Source: Liolophura sinensis (taxonomy: Eukaryota > Mollusca > Polyplacophora > Chitonida > Chitonidae). From it: DNA of 60,000 nucleotides. The position numbers and the translations under genes were made by a program. Location: contig NC_088307.1 of NCBI RefSeq assembly GCF_032854445.1, positions 18,540,001 to 18,600,000 of the forward strand, read 5' to 3'. Positions 22,149 through 34,900 of this stretch are shown here, in pieces. The stretch's first letter is position 1, and each line of letters opens with the position of its first letter. A model generated the notes under the pieces. That model did no database searches, had not been told where the DNA came from, and worked only from the letters and a program-made list of their open reading frames with translations.

Positions 22149-22867
22149 GCGCAGACGCTCGGCGGAAGTAGCGTTCTGCAACAGGTTTAGATACATATTC
22201 CTGCGCTTTTTCTGTTTGTAAATAAATACTTTGGTGTAAATTTATTGGATTTTATTGCACTTAAGTTTATTTCGTTTAGAAAACAATTAGAAAGTTGCAA
22301 GGATTGTTGTAATCACACAATATATCGGTTAATATTGTGCATGTTACATGGACTAATTGCGATCATGGCGTGTCATCTTTGAATGGGTGTTGTTAGGTCG
22401 TAGCGGATGACAGGGAAACATTTGTACGAAGAAGATGCGGAGAGAGGAACGCCTGTCAAGTACAAAAAATAATCCTAAATGACTTGTGGAAAGTGCAAAT
22501 ATATTGGGATGAAGTTGTATCTGAAGATGAGTGGTAATTTAAGGAGCAGATCATCAAGAAAATTGTGTGACTGCAGGATGGTGGAGCTTTGTTTGGAAAT
22601 ACAATCCTGTTGAAATCAACGAAGGTGCAGCTGTAAAATAGACCGGTGCAATCTTGCAGTCATATGTTCTTATTGTGAACATATTGCTTTCCTCTTGAGG
22701 TGTAATTCCAAGGATTAGAATAACAGCATCATTGGATCTACTATGCATGGACTGAGCTTACATATCTCGTGTAAAACCATTTTTTAATGAAGAGAATCTG
22801 GACTGAATGCTGGTGCAGTTTATAATATGCACACGTGATTGCAAACTTTACCACGCACTGAGCAACA
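22105..22867. promoter_or_regulatory. Divergent intergenic region between DARS2 and RABL6
   Basis: 763 bp separate the two start codons, which point away from each other, so both promoters and 5' UTRs must lie here unless untranscribed distal exons exist. No TATA box at a convincing position was seen. The DARS2-proximal 40 bp is CpG-rich with ETS-like and NRF1-like words. Several ATGs precede the RABL6 start. Both starts have an in-frame stop just upstream. Confidence 0.7.
22146..22170 (+). promoter_or_regulatory. NRF1-like half site and ETS-like site
   Basis: ATGCGCAG (22147-22154) resembles an NRF1 half site, and GCGGAAGTA (22162-22170) matches the ETS/GABP core. Both motifs are common in bidirectional and nuclear-encoded mitochondrial gene promoters. 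They sit 43-66 bp upstream of the DARS2 start codon, so they may be transcribed or lie at the TSS. Function is inferred only from motif match. Confidence 0.4.
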
Positions 22868-22991
22868 ATGTCACTGTTTAAAAGATTACTAGGGACTAAT
22901 AATGCTCCCGACAAAGCTAACCCACCACCTGGATTACAGCCGATGGGTGCCCAGCTGCAGAGAAAGTTTGCCAAAGGGGTCCAGTATAACA
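22868..22991 (+). CDS. RABL6: RABL6 exon 1
   Basis: ATG with A at -3 and an in-frame TGA three codons upstream (22859-22861). It encodes [16 protein letters not shown] and ends [13 protein letters not shown] plus one nucleotide of Met42. Donor GTACGT. It matches the FAKGVQYN N-terminus of vertebrate RABL6. Confidence 0.95.
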
Positions 22992-25900
22992 GTACGTATG
23001 ACAAAAGTTCTGATTTTTGTGAGTTGTAAAGTTGAGGTTGCTTAACTTGTTTGTTATTGACTCTGTGAATCTTTCAGATGGTTATAGGTGATTCCTCAAT
23101 TAACTGACTTCATATCCCCTACCATATGACCGAAAACAGCAACCCAAACGTTAAAGCCTCCTTTGTATTGACACAGTCAGGTGATATATTGCTGGCGATT
23201 TGGTGCCAGACTCTGAGGTTGCTGGTTCGAAACTCGCAGTAGTCTCGGCAAATTTCAAAACTAGAATCTGCTGTATTGAGAAAGTATAATCTCTACGTGC
23301 GATAATTCTGTTACTTAAAATCCACCTTTTAAGTTACATCTGTACTAGTCTCATACTTTCGCTGTAATTTATTACTATTCAGTGTGCTCCTAAAAATTTA
23401 GTTACCATAATAGTTGCCCATAAAGGATGCATTGTGCTTTTATAATCCCAGATTAATTCCTTTCAGTCTATGCCAATCAACATTCAGCGACTGTATCTGA
23501 TGACAACTATTACATGTATTGGTAAATGACGTGAGGCAGTGTGTAGGGCCTATGAGAGATATGAGTTCACGGAAGTTCCGTGTGGGGGCACTTGTGCATA
23601 TTGCTGAAGTTGGAGTTAAAAAAGACTCCATTCGCTCAACACTCATGCGCGTAGGCTGTGCACTGCCAGGGTTCTAACCCCAACTTCTGGTATATGCATG
23701 AGCCCCCCCCCCCCGCGTGGAACTCTTGAGAACTTGTATCTCTCTTAGGCTCTATGCATCATGTATCATTGATACAGTTGTACAATACGCTTCCGTCTGG
23801 CAGTGTACAGTTCCATATTTCACACTTGAGATAATGTACTAAACTGTCAGATTGGATGAAATGGTTTTGATATAGTTCAATGTGACTTCAGGACTTTACT
23901 TCGATGGCAGTGTGGGAAACCAATTCTTGTCAAGACTCAAATAAACCAAACCTATAGGCATCCAAGCAGATTCCTGTGAAGTCAGAAAAATATAATCTTG
24001 ATAATGACCCAAAATACATGTACTTCCAGTGGAAAGTGGGCAAGAGTGTTTCACATTGTTTGAAAGAAAAGAACAAATATATATATATATACAACCTATA
24101 CCTTAAATGAAAGAGCAGGGACTAATCCAGCTCTTCTCAGCATCTGATTACCAGACTCTGCTGTTCCCTCAAAGTACCCTTTGCGTCAAAAAACAAAACC
24201 AAAAAAAGGAAACAGCCCGAATTCATCAGAAGACTCATTAGATTATCTACCTAGCTTAGGCTAGCCATTTGCCACGTTAGTTTTGGTAAATATAATTTGT
24301 GTGAGACGAAAGCAAATTGGCGTCCCTTCGCTACAGTGTCAAAAGCAATGGATGCCTTTCAACTTCAGTTGTTTAGGTTTAAAGTTTGGAAATTTACTCA
24401 AGTTTAATGTTGGATCCAGTATCAAGAAGGAATATTTGACTTCAGTATGAAAGAACTTGGTTATGAAAACAACAAAATTTTTTTTGAGAGCATTTAAAAT
24501 CAGAAATGTATGCCGAGAAGCATACATGATGTCATACATAAATGAGGATGTAATACAGGTGTAATAAATATTTTTGCACTAGAATTTGTTCTTTTCAGCT
24601 AAAAAATGTATTAAACCTCAATTTAGATCATATTTATATTTTTAATAAGTTCATAAATATTATCATTATTTAAGTTAAATGCATATATTTCATAACAAAC
24701 AACAAATTTACATTCAAATAAATTTATTAGACAAGCATCACATCCTTATTTAGAACATTATTATGCAACATATATAAATACCAAAAGTTGGTCCCAAATA
24801 CCCACCATACAAAAATATTTTGAAATATCCTTTTCTCTTGGAAAAAAAAATCCAAAAAATATCATATTTTCAAATAAGTTTTGACGCTCTTTTATCTGAT
24901 CTTGGCATCATTTTGTATGTTTTCTTCTCCTTTTAAAATGTATGAGAATCGAAATATTCAACAATGAGGTGCCCTTCACTGGTGGTTCCACCCCCTGCCC
25001 TTCTGAGGCCAGATTAGGCCCTGAAGAACTATAGTTATAAGAAAAGAGCACATTTAGACAATATATACCTAAAATGAAAAAAACTATGCTTAAAAGAACA
25101 GAACACATTTATACAACATATACCTTAAATGAAAAAGCTATAGGTAAGGTTAAATGAAATGTCTCAGCTTTCTGCCAGCAGTGCTTGTTATTTGAGTATT
25201 TAATAGTTAAATCTTATTTAGGCCACCATTTTATCAGAATACATACGTCATCACGCCTAGCTTTGCCAAGTAGCTATTCAGCATGGTTAGGGCATAGCAT
25301 GAATTATTTCAGCCACATTTTGGCAATGATGCAGTGGCTCATCCGAAACTAGAGTTTCCTAGTGTTAAAATCCATGATTATCACGTCACAAAACACAGCT
25401 ACAGTTGATATTCGAGAGGAGGAAAGGAAAACATGACAGGTCTTTCATTGTTCTTCGAATGGGTGGATTTCATAGAGAGTGACACTGTTTAAAACCGTTT
25501 TTCCTTCTTACAAAAGATGTTGAAATTCCATTCAGTTTGTATACATGAGGCTCTTTCATTTAAGATATAGGTTGTATAAATATGTTCTTTTCTTTTAATA
25601 AAGCAATTAGCATGGAACATACAAAATCAGCTTAATTTTCTATCCCGTAAAACTTCTGTCCATTTAGATTCTAATTAAAAATGACACAATTTAAGGCCAG
25701 ATGTCTTTCAGATGACAAGCTGTTCGTCTTGTTCCAATAAATTACATTGTACATGTATCAAAACTGCCAGTGTATTGAAATGTTACATGTAGATCAATTT
25801 TCATACTATAATGATGAATCAGTATATCTTGAAAAGATAGTGTGTGGCCAGTAGCTGATATCAAAATCTAATCCAGTTATCTGTACATGGTTAAGTATTG

Positions 25901-28900
25901 GAGACATTCACTGACTCATTCAGCATGTTCAACTAAAATGATGTTCTCACTACAAATGATCAACCTCAAATCAATGATGTCACAGCGCAAGATGTAAATT
26001 ATTACACTGTTATCAGTGTGATAATATCCATCTCTCGCTGGTTTACCTGTGAGGGACTACGATTGACAGTTGTACACTGGGCATTCAGATTTTCTACACA
26101 CTTATAAAACCTGAAGGCCTTGATATAAGTAAAACTTAAGCCGGGGACACACTAGACAGATTTTTTCGCTCGTGTAGGCATATTTTGGAAATTTCTAAAA
26201 ATCCACCTTGTGTGTCCATGCTGTTAACAGCGTATTTCGCAGGCGATCTTGTCCGCCCCAAAATTTGCTTGTATCAAACGTCAGATATTAGGGAAGTAAT
26301 ACACCGGTGATTTCACTCTATCCACGTAGTGTGACCGCTCCAGCGAATTTCAGCAATTGAAAAGATCGAGCTGACCAATCAAACACCACTGAATTGTGTT
26401 GTTCTGTAATATTTACTTCGTGTCACAACGTCGACAAGGTTCACTAGGTTACGTGACATAACCCACTTGACCAGGATCGACGGAAAAATCTGCCTAGTGT
26501 ATCTGCAACTATGCTGCGAATATTGCCAGCATGTGTCGCGGGCGATTAAGTTCATCCCTACCAGCGACAAAATCCACCAAGAGTGTCCCTGGCTTTATAG
26601 TAAGTACATGGCATCTTAAAACACCAATCAAACAAATAAATTAATCAATACATGTTGATAAATCCATATATTGGCCATACAACATGAAACAACATGGTAC
26701 AATGAAATACCATCATGGCATCTAGATATGAATGCCATGTTGTGAAGTTGATTTTCAGATGAGCCAATTTGGATTACATGTACCCACCTGGAAAAGGAGC
26801 ACTCGCTCCGGCTGAAGCCCCCTACTTCCCCCCTATGGGGGGCTTCAGGGGCGCTTCCCAAACTAAGACAAGTATTCAGTCGCCATGGGGGGGGGGGGGC
26901 GCTTCAGAGGCGCTTCACAAACTTTTACTGCTGAGCAACCCAGAAGCATTTGCATTTTTTGGATGCACTTTTGGAGCATTTCCCCTCTATCTCAGCAAAG
27001 TCAGGTTTGGGCTTCAAAGGTGCCTCTAATGAAGCCTTCACAGCGGGGCTTCAGAGGTTCTCCGTTTGGAGCTGGGTACTTCCAGTGTGGCGTTAAGCCA
27101 TGATCATTCATTCTTTCATTCACCAGTGCAGTAAGTAAGTACATGAATGTGTGCAACTTGATACATGTAGAATAGACTAGAGGTACATGTATTTGCAGCA
27201 TTTCTGAAAGGAGTTCAGTGTAAAAAAAATAAAAGACTGAAGAGGAATGATGTCTTGAAAATATAATTTAACAGATGTAGCGCCTTGGTATGTCTTTTAA
27301 GTCTCAGCATAAATTTGCAATATGAGTGCACTGTTGTACATGTACATGTAATTCTTTTACATGTAGTTATTAATGGGGCAGTAACAAGGGAATTATAATA
27401 TTGAAATTGGCCTCATTGGTCATCCATAATAACCAGTGCTTCATTGACTTTAAATATGCTGTACAGTGATATGAATATTCATGAAACTGACATAGAGTTG
27501 TGTTAGAGATGATCGTTAAAGGGGAATAAACACTGTGAATATCGTCTGCTTATTATCATCTGTAGGCTCTGAGAACAGTTACTATGTAATCTGAAACATA
27601 GTGGAAAACAACAAAGAAAACTATGTGTTAGTGGTGATGTTGGTTTCAGTGTTGTGTTAAGAAGTCAAACTGATTTTAATTGGCATGTCTGCTTCACAGT
27701 CAGAATTTATGGGCATCAAGAACAACTCAACAACGTACATGTGCCACTCCCTGTGTATTCAGCAGCTGTATGCATGACTACATCCTCTAGAAATATGATA
27801 ACAGAAATATGGGAGAATGCCACACTCAGGTGGTTTGGCAGGATTTGATGTGAGAAGAAACGTAAAAATGATATGAGAAGATGTAGTTAGCATTACCTGT
27901 ACTGTGATACTATAAGTAGTTGATTGGCGTATCTATTTCCTCTTATTAGTGAATGTATTAACTTTACATATTTTTAATACTGAATGCTGGCTACAGATTC
28001 AACAGTCTGTACCTTGTTTGATACATGTAGATAAATCTTGCCTTGTTTTCATTTTTTTATATACATGTATATTGATGCTTATGTTGATGCAAACACATTT
28101 CACAAATAATATTGTTCATGCAGGGCTGTGCATACTTTCAACTCTAAAAAGAGTGGAAGATTAGAGGTTGCTTTCATTTGTGAATTGTGTGAAAGTCAGG
28201 TTTCAAAACTCTTAAATATTGTGCTCAGTTTATGGTCCCGAAGGTATGATCATCTTGTCATAAAATAACAGTAACTCACTGTGTTAAACTCCTTGGCTAA
28301 GAAGAACAATAGTAAGCAGTTGTTGATGTCCCAATGAACCTCGAAATTTTACTTGATCAGGTCAAAGCTGAAGATGTTAAATGTAGAACTCATATTGTCT
28401 TGAAATGTGTATGGAGAGGCCCGTTCCCACTGTACTATTTGTTGTACAGTCTTGTAACATACAACTGAGTCGAACTGTCAGAACACCTGAATCTTTTTGA
28501 TTTTTATTGCATTCAGTGAGCTGTGAGATAGTTGCAAGAATTAGAGAAAGGTCTGTTTTCATGCTACAAATCTCGTGCACTGGCTAATCAAATTGCTTCA
28601 AATTATTCCATTGCGAGTAGTACTGGGAAAACCAGACTGGTTTTGACCCTCACTGAAACCGAGCTTTTCGTTTTTACTGAATAGACAGGGCGCATTATGC
28701 ACGTACATCATGCTTAATTTCAATAAATCTTCGTCGCTTAAAGAACTCCCCATGACTAACGTGACCTCAACAATGCTAGACGGAGATGAACGAGAAAAAA
28801 AACATTGTCCGAAACAAGTAGCATACGAACGTGTTGCATGCATTTTTTTATCGAACACTACAAGTTGGTGCTACAAATCGCCCTAACTATACCATGAACA

Positions 28901-31900
28901 CAAGCACTGAAGACAGGTCTGGCAGGACATGACCTAGGCGCATGAAGTGTTACTAATACATGCAGACAAGTAAACAGTGTAAAGGTTTTGTTCATCCAGA
29001 CCTGAGGAATTTCTGACAAATTCACAAACTTGTACATGTTACCAGGGAGGTTTGAAAAGGTGCTACATGTAGCTGTACATGTACCTTAAATAGTGACATG
29101 GTACACGTATAAAATGTAAATCCTTATAGCCAACCGTTTGCATATAATTAATCTCATATACACTGCGTTGTTTACGGAAATACACGTACATGTATTTCTA
29201 AATCTACTGGTATGGCTCCCAACTAGCTCATTTGCTGCTGTATTCTTGTATTATGTAAATTATTGATGTCGGAGTGTTCATTAGCCATCTGGTAAATCTG
29301 TAGCGGTAGCTCAGTTTCCTCCAACCTTTAAAGACAGCTGACAGCACAGGTATACTTGTTTAAATGAGAAATGTAAATAATTAAATAATCCGATGCCCAG
29401 TTACTGGCTTGATTTAATTTGGTTCCAATATGCGCACTTAGTACGTCATTCTGAGAGAAGACTATTTATATTCCTTAAGCAGGTCTTGTCATTTTGAAGA
29501 TAACTATGTTGGATTACCCTAGTTCCTTTGCCTTTTTGCATAGTAAAGAGCAACTTTTAGGGCAGTTTGTGCACCTTTTTAGTGTATTTTGGAAACAAAA
29601 CCACATTGGTTGAGTTGGCCAATTTCAGGACATCACTAAAAGCATAATTTTATCAGTCTACACAAGTGAAGAATAATAACCTCAGAAGATGTTCGAATAA
29701 GTTACATCTTGTAAACACGCAAAAAAGTTGAAGAATTACAGTAGCTGTCGTGTCAGTCATGCTGTTGTGAATAGGCTAGGCATGTAGAAGAGAGATGTTG
29801 CTTTTAGTATCATATTTCTCATAAAAAAAGCCCTTCAAGTTGATATTTTTGGCTCTGAATTTTTTATGTTGATCTAAAAACTGATGTACATTTATGTTTT
29901 TTGTCCATCACTAACATTTTTGGAGGTGAAGGCGTAATCGGACCACTGTGTAGTCCATGTATTTTTCTCACAATACCTACAAAATGCAGAATTGACAGTT
30001 TGTAAAATTACATGTAATTCTCTCCTGGAGCATTTTGTCCTTGTCTGCTTTCCTCTTTTTTTTAAAAAAGAAATAACATCTTCAGTATATTTACTGGACA
30101 TGTGGTAGTGTGTATGCACTACCATGATAACATGCACATAAATTTATACTGTGTACATGTAGGTATTAAGCCCAGCCTTGGACAGATAATTTATGTGTTT
30201 CCCTGTTCACTGCTTGTGGGGCCTTGGTGTTAGTAAGTTGTCGTTGATGCTCATTTGACTGCGCAGTCTGTCATTTTTTTGAGGACTATTTCTGCCAACA
30301 TGTTTGCATGTGTACATGGCTAGTGGGAAAGTTTGTCCGTAACTTGCCAGAGGGCTGGCTTTGCCCTTGCACTATTTATTTCCTCCGCCCATAAAACTGA
30401 CGAGGTCATCATGTTAGTGAAAAATTCTTGCGTATGGCACATGCCATTGAGCAACATCATTATCACATAAATAAATAATTGGCCAATTAGTCACAGGTCT
30501 GCTGCAGTGATGGAAATTCCATTTTGTACCTGCATGCAAGGATTAAATAATGAATAACACAAATTCTGTACTTGGTGGTGTCCGTTCTCTGAACAGGATG
30601 TAGTACAGTTGTGGTGTTGAAGAGCTACTGAACATACTCGCACATAACTTTTATGCTGTTCTCAAGAGTATTTCAGTTCTACATCAACCAGCATTATGGT
30701 GGGAGGAAATCGGGCAGAGCCCGGGGGATACCCACAACCATCCGCAGGTTGCTGGCAGACCTTCCCCACTTATCTCAACTCCATAAATGAGAGTCATTAT
30801 TAAAAGTAGACTGTAATGAAGGGAATGGTACAGACTTCTTGTAGCGTCCATGTGCATCAGTACTGGACAGAATATGTACATGCAGGCATGCAGGGTTTTT
30901 CATTGCCTTTGTGAGTAGACGGCTACCCTGGAAATGTAATCAGCTACATGTACCTAACAAAGAAATAAGTAAAGTACAGAATACATGTAAATGCTTTGAC
31001 CAATGTAGACAGGATCCACATTGAAATTTTGATAAAGGAGCGGGCTGAAAGTACACAGTAATTGCCTTCTAATAAACCAGCTGGCATCTGTTTGTATTCA
31101 GAGCCTTCATGTACAGGTTGTCCATTCGTGTGCATGTACATGAAGGATAGATTCTGTAGCAACATCCGCCCTTACCAGAATGGCCCAGTAGAACTGTGAA
31201 GATACTATGTAAAAGTTTTCCATAAATTCCATGCTTTTACTCCCAAAATATACAGTCACAATAGTATTTCGGCTTATGTGATGTTCAGAGTTCGAAAGTG
31301 CTTTTTTTAGAACCAGTACAGCATTTTCTTCTGTACGTCTGCAGTAAATGTACATGTACATATGAGTCACCTCAACGCAGATGTTGTTAGGCACGAAACA
31401 GCTGTACACATAAGCTGCAAGATTGCCTGCAGTTGCTCCACAGTTCCTATTTTGGGACGAAAGATTCTAAAACAGACAGAATTATGACTGTACTAATGCC
31501 CCTACATAAAGATATCCTTGTTTCCCATCCAACTGTTCAAATAAGAGTTTTTAAGTTTTACTTTTCACTTTCACATTGGCTGTCAGTATAACTGGCGAAG
31601 GAAGCTAGACTGGAGGTAAACCACCAACCTTTGGCAAGCTACTGTCAAACTTCCCCACATGACGTACAGATATGCATTATGATCATGATGATGTTGGAAG
31701 AATACAAGTGATCTTCAATGACCACTAAATTATTGTACCAGCACGCTCCTGATGGTTAGAGGCAAGAAATCTAAAATTCCTTGTCAAAGGCTGGTTATGT
31801 GTTAGCCATTGAAAGACAAGTGCTTTCAATCATGAGACCACTTCCCACATCCTTATGGAAAACCATGGAGGTTTTGCTACTTGTGTTTTTTGACAATGAT

Positions 31901-34900
31901 CATATTTGGAGCCAACACACCAGTGCCAAATTTGGATGTTTTAAATTTGTGAGGATTCATGTGTATTTGATTTTTCGTAAAGCAGAAATTAGAGTACCAT
32001 AAATTTAGAGGCAAGAGGTAAAAGAAACTAAAAGATCACAAATCTTCTTTGACACGGTCCAGATGGAAATACAAAAAAGAGGAATAATGAAGACAAAAAA
32101 AGCTGATAGATTCATTTACACTATGATGTAAATTGAACTAACATTCAACATACAGCTATATGTACATGCATTTGTACATGAAAAGTTTATTTGCACAGTC
32201 GGTGAAAGTTATTTTAGTTTGACACTATTTATAGGGATCAGATTTTTAGGGGTCACATTGTTATAGTGTTCTTTTGTTTGGATGACTGAAGATTGGAAAA
32301 AAGGGGTGTCAAAGGACTGTATACAAATACTACCCAGTTCACACTGGCAAAGTTAAGCTGGTTTAACTTGCGAAAGTTGCTTTGAGCCAGTTTGACCTCG
32401 CGGATGTGAAAGCAAAGTGGGAGGATGTAATCCAGTTTATTTGCCCCAGCTAGCGATGTGGCTTTCAGCCAGTTTCAGGGCTTGAGCTGTTTTATCTGTG
32501 TTGTGTGAACGGTAAGTGGATTAAATGCCCCAGTTACATGGAAGTCAGGATGATGTTGTAATTACTAAACGGGCTTAAATATGACCGTGTGAACGAGCAA
32601 ATCCTTGAACTGCCTTAAAACTGGCTTCGATTTAAATCAGTTCAGATTTGATTCAGTTTAAATTTTGGCCCTGTGAATAGGGTATAAGTTCAGACCTTTC
32701 AGATAAGCAGTGTTGGTAATTAAAATCTGTCACGCTACTTTAAACTGTCACTCTGCTTTGTACTGGTGCGTTTAGTGTTAGTATGGTAACTGAGTGGGAC
32801 TTACTGTCATGTCTGGTGTCAGTATGGTACATGTAACTGAGTGGGATATCACATTTGGTGTCCGCATGGTGACTTAGTGCCTTGGTGTCTGTGCTGACAG
32901 AGTGGGGTGCCTTGTATGGTGTCTGCATGGTGACTAAGTGAGGTGTCTGTATGCTGACAGTGAGGTGCCATCTCTTGTGTCAGTATGAGGACTGAGTGGT
33001 CTGGTGTCTTGATGCTAACCGAGTGAGGTGTCATGCTCGGTGTATGTATGCTGCCGTAAATCACGTAGAGTTTAGCCGAAAGTCAACTGTGGTACTCGCT
33101 GGTGAGACTTAAAGATTCACACCTTCACACCTTTGTTTTTAATCATAAATGAAAGTAAATAAAGTTTGAATGAACAATTGCAACAAATCTGTATATGTCC
33201 ACACTAAGCAGTCTACTTGACGTTTTACTTCTCAGGGTAAATATGCAGGTTACACTTGCTGGCCTGAATTAAATGGGCGAATGCATAATTGTTCAGGTTA
33301 CATGGAAGTCGCCTGATGATAGCATTATCCAGGGAATGGTTCTTGTCCGTTCACAGCCCCGTACATAAATTAGCATATTGGCATACAAAGGTATTTCAGT
33401 GATGCAAGTCTGAATGGTAAATATCAGTTATCAAGCTCTCGTAAAATAACAGTGGAGTTTGTCTCGTCTCGCGTATGTGTTATTATGTTACAATCGAAAC
33501 TCTCCTCCCACTTCAGAAGAAACCTACTAGATACGCTATGTGTTCTAACCTCGTTCTCACATCGTTGTGACAGCCAATTGCCATTCATTGGACTGAGAAC
33601 TCAGAGTGACATGCGCGTAAATGTCTACAGGTAACTGACAGCTTAAAGATTTCAACATTCACCAATTAGATGCATTTATTTTCAGTGACCTTCCACTTAG
33701 AACATGAAATTCATGCCGAATCTAGACTATCAGATGGAAGTCCATTCATTTACATACACCCATGTGCCTAGTGAAATGCATGTACAGTAATTTTCGTGAG
33801 ATAACTTTTGACTTTGCTACTAAACTATTTCAGTAAAGCCATGTAGTCGTGTATTTCAGTGACCCAATTACAGTGAGTAGAATTAAAAACAATTGCCAAA
33901 ACATCAGGTGATCGGATTAGGTCTCCTTAACAATGCTGTGATTGATGGGTCTCCTAAACAATGTCGAAACTTCAAAGACTATACCTAGAGCTGTGCAAAA
34001 GGTTGGGATTAGCCATGATATCAATACAACTCGGCTGTTTATATCTGAATACTCAATAGGTTCTACATGTAGTTTGGCTCCTATACCCGCTAAATTTCCA
34101 TATAACGAATGCTGTTGTTAGCTGGTAAGGTGTGATCACAAGCTCTGATAAAAGCATATTGCCTGAAAATGGATTTGCTCACTCCAACAAGGGCAAACCT
34201 GTAAAGCTGAACATAATCCCGGTAAGTTGGAGCACTGAAGTGTTGAATTTATACTTGTAAATTCGCTTTTAAAACTCATGTGGGTATTTGTTTACTTTAC
34301 ACTAGACACTTATTTGTCACTCGGCACACCGTACCTGAGATGTGCAATCTGTCAGTAGCTGTGTAGCGATTCTACTAGAGCTAACAGTTGCATGTTCAGT
34401 GAAGCATGAGCGTGTTAATTGGTCTTGTCACAGGTATTGCAATCCTGTGAACACACTCCTCACACCCTGTCTGCTTCCCAGCTGTGTCCAGGTACCAAGA
34501 ATAACAGCTAGACACAGTGAATCATGGGACACACTTTTTAAAATCATAGGCTAAACTCTGAATGATTTACGGGAACTGATGTCTGTATGCCAGTTGAGTA
34601 GTGTGTCGAGTCTGGTGTGTACACTGACTGAGTGAGGTGTCATGTCTGATGCCTGTATGCTAACTGAGTGAGGTGTCACCTCTGGTCTCTGTGCACTGAC
34701 AGGTGAGGTGTCATCTCTGATGCCTGTATGCCAGCTGAATGAGGTCTCATCCCTGATGTCCGTATGCCAAATGAGTAGTGTGTCATGTGTTGTGTGTACA
34801 CTTACTGAGTGAGGTTTCGTGTCTGATGTCTGTATGCTATCTGTGTGTGGTGTCATCTCTGGTGTCTGTGCATCGACAGGTGAGGTGTCATCTCTGGTGT

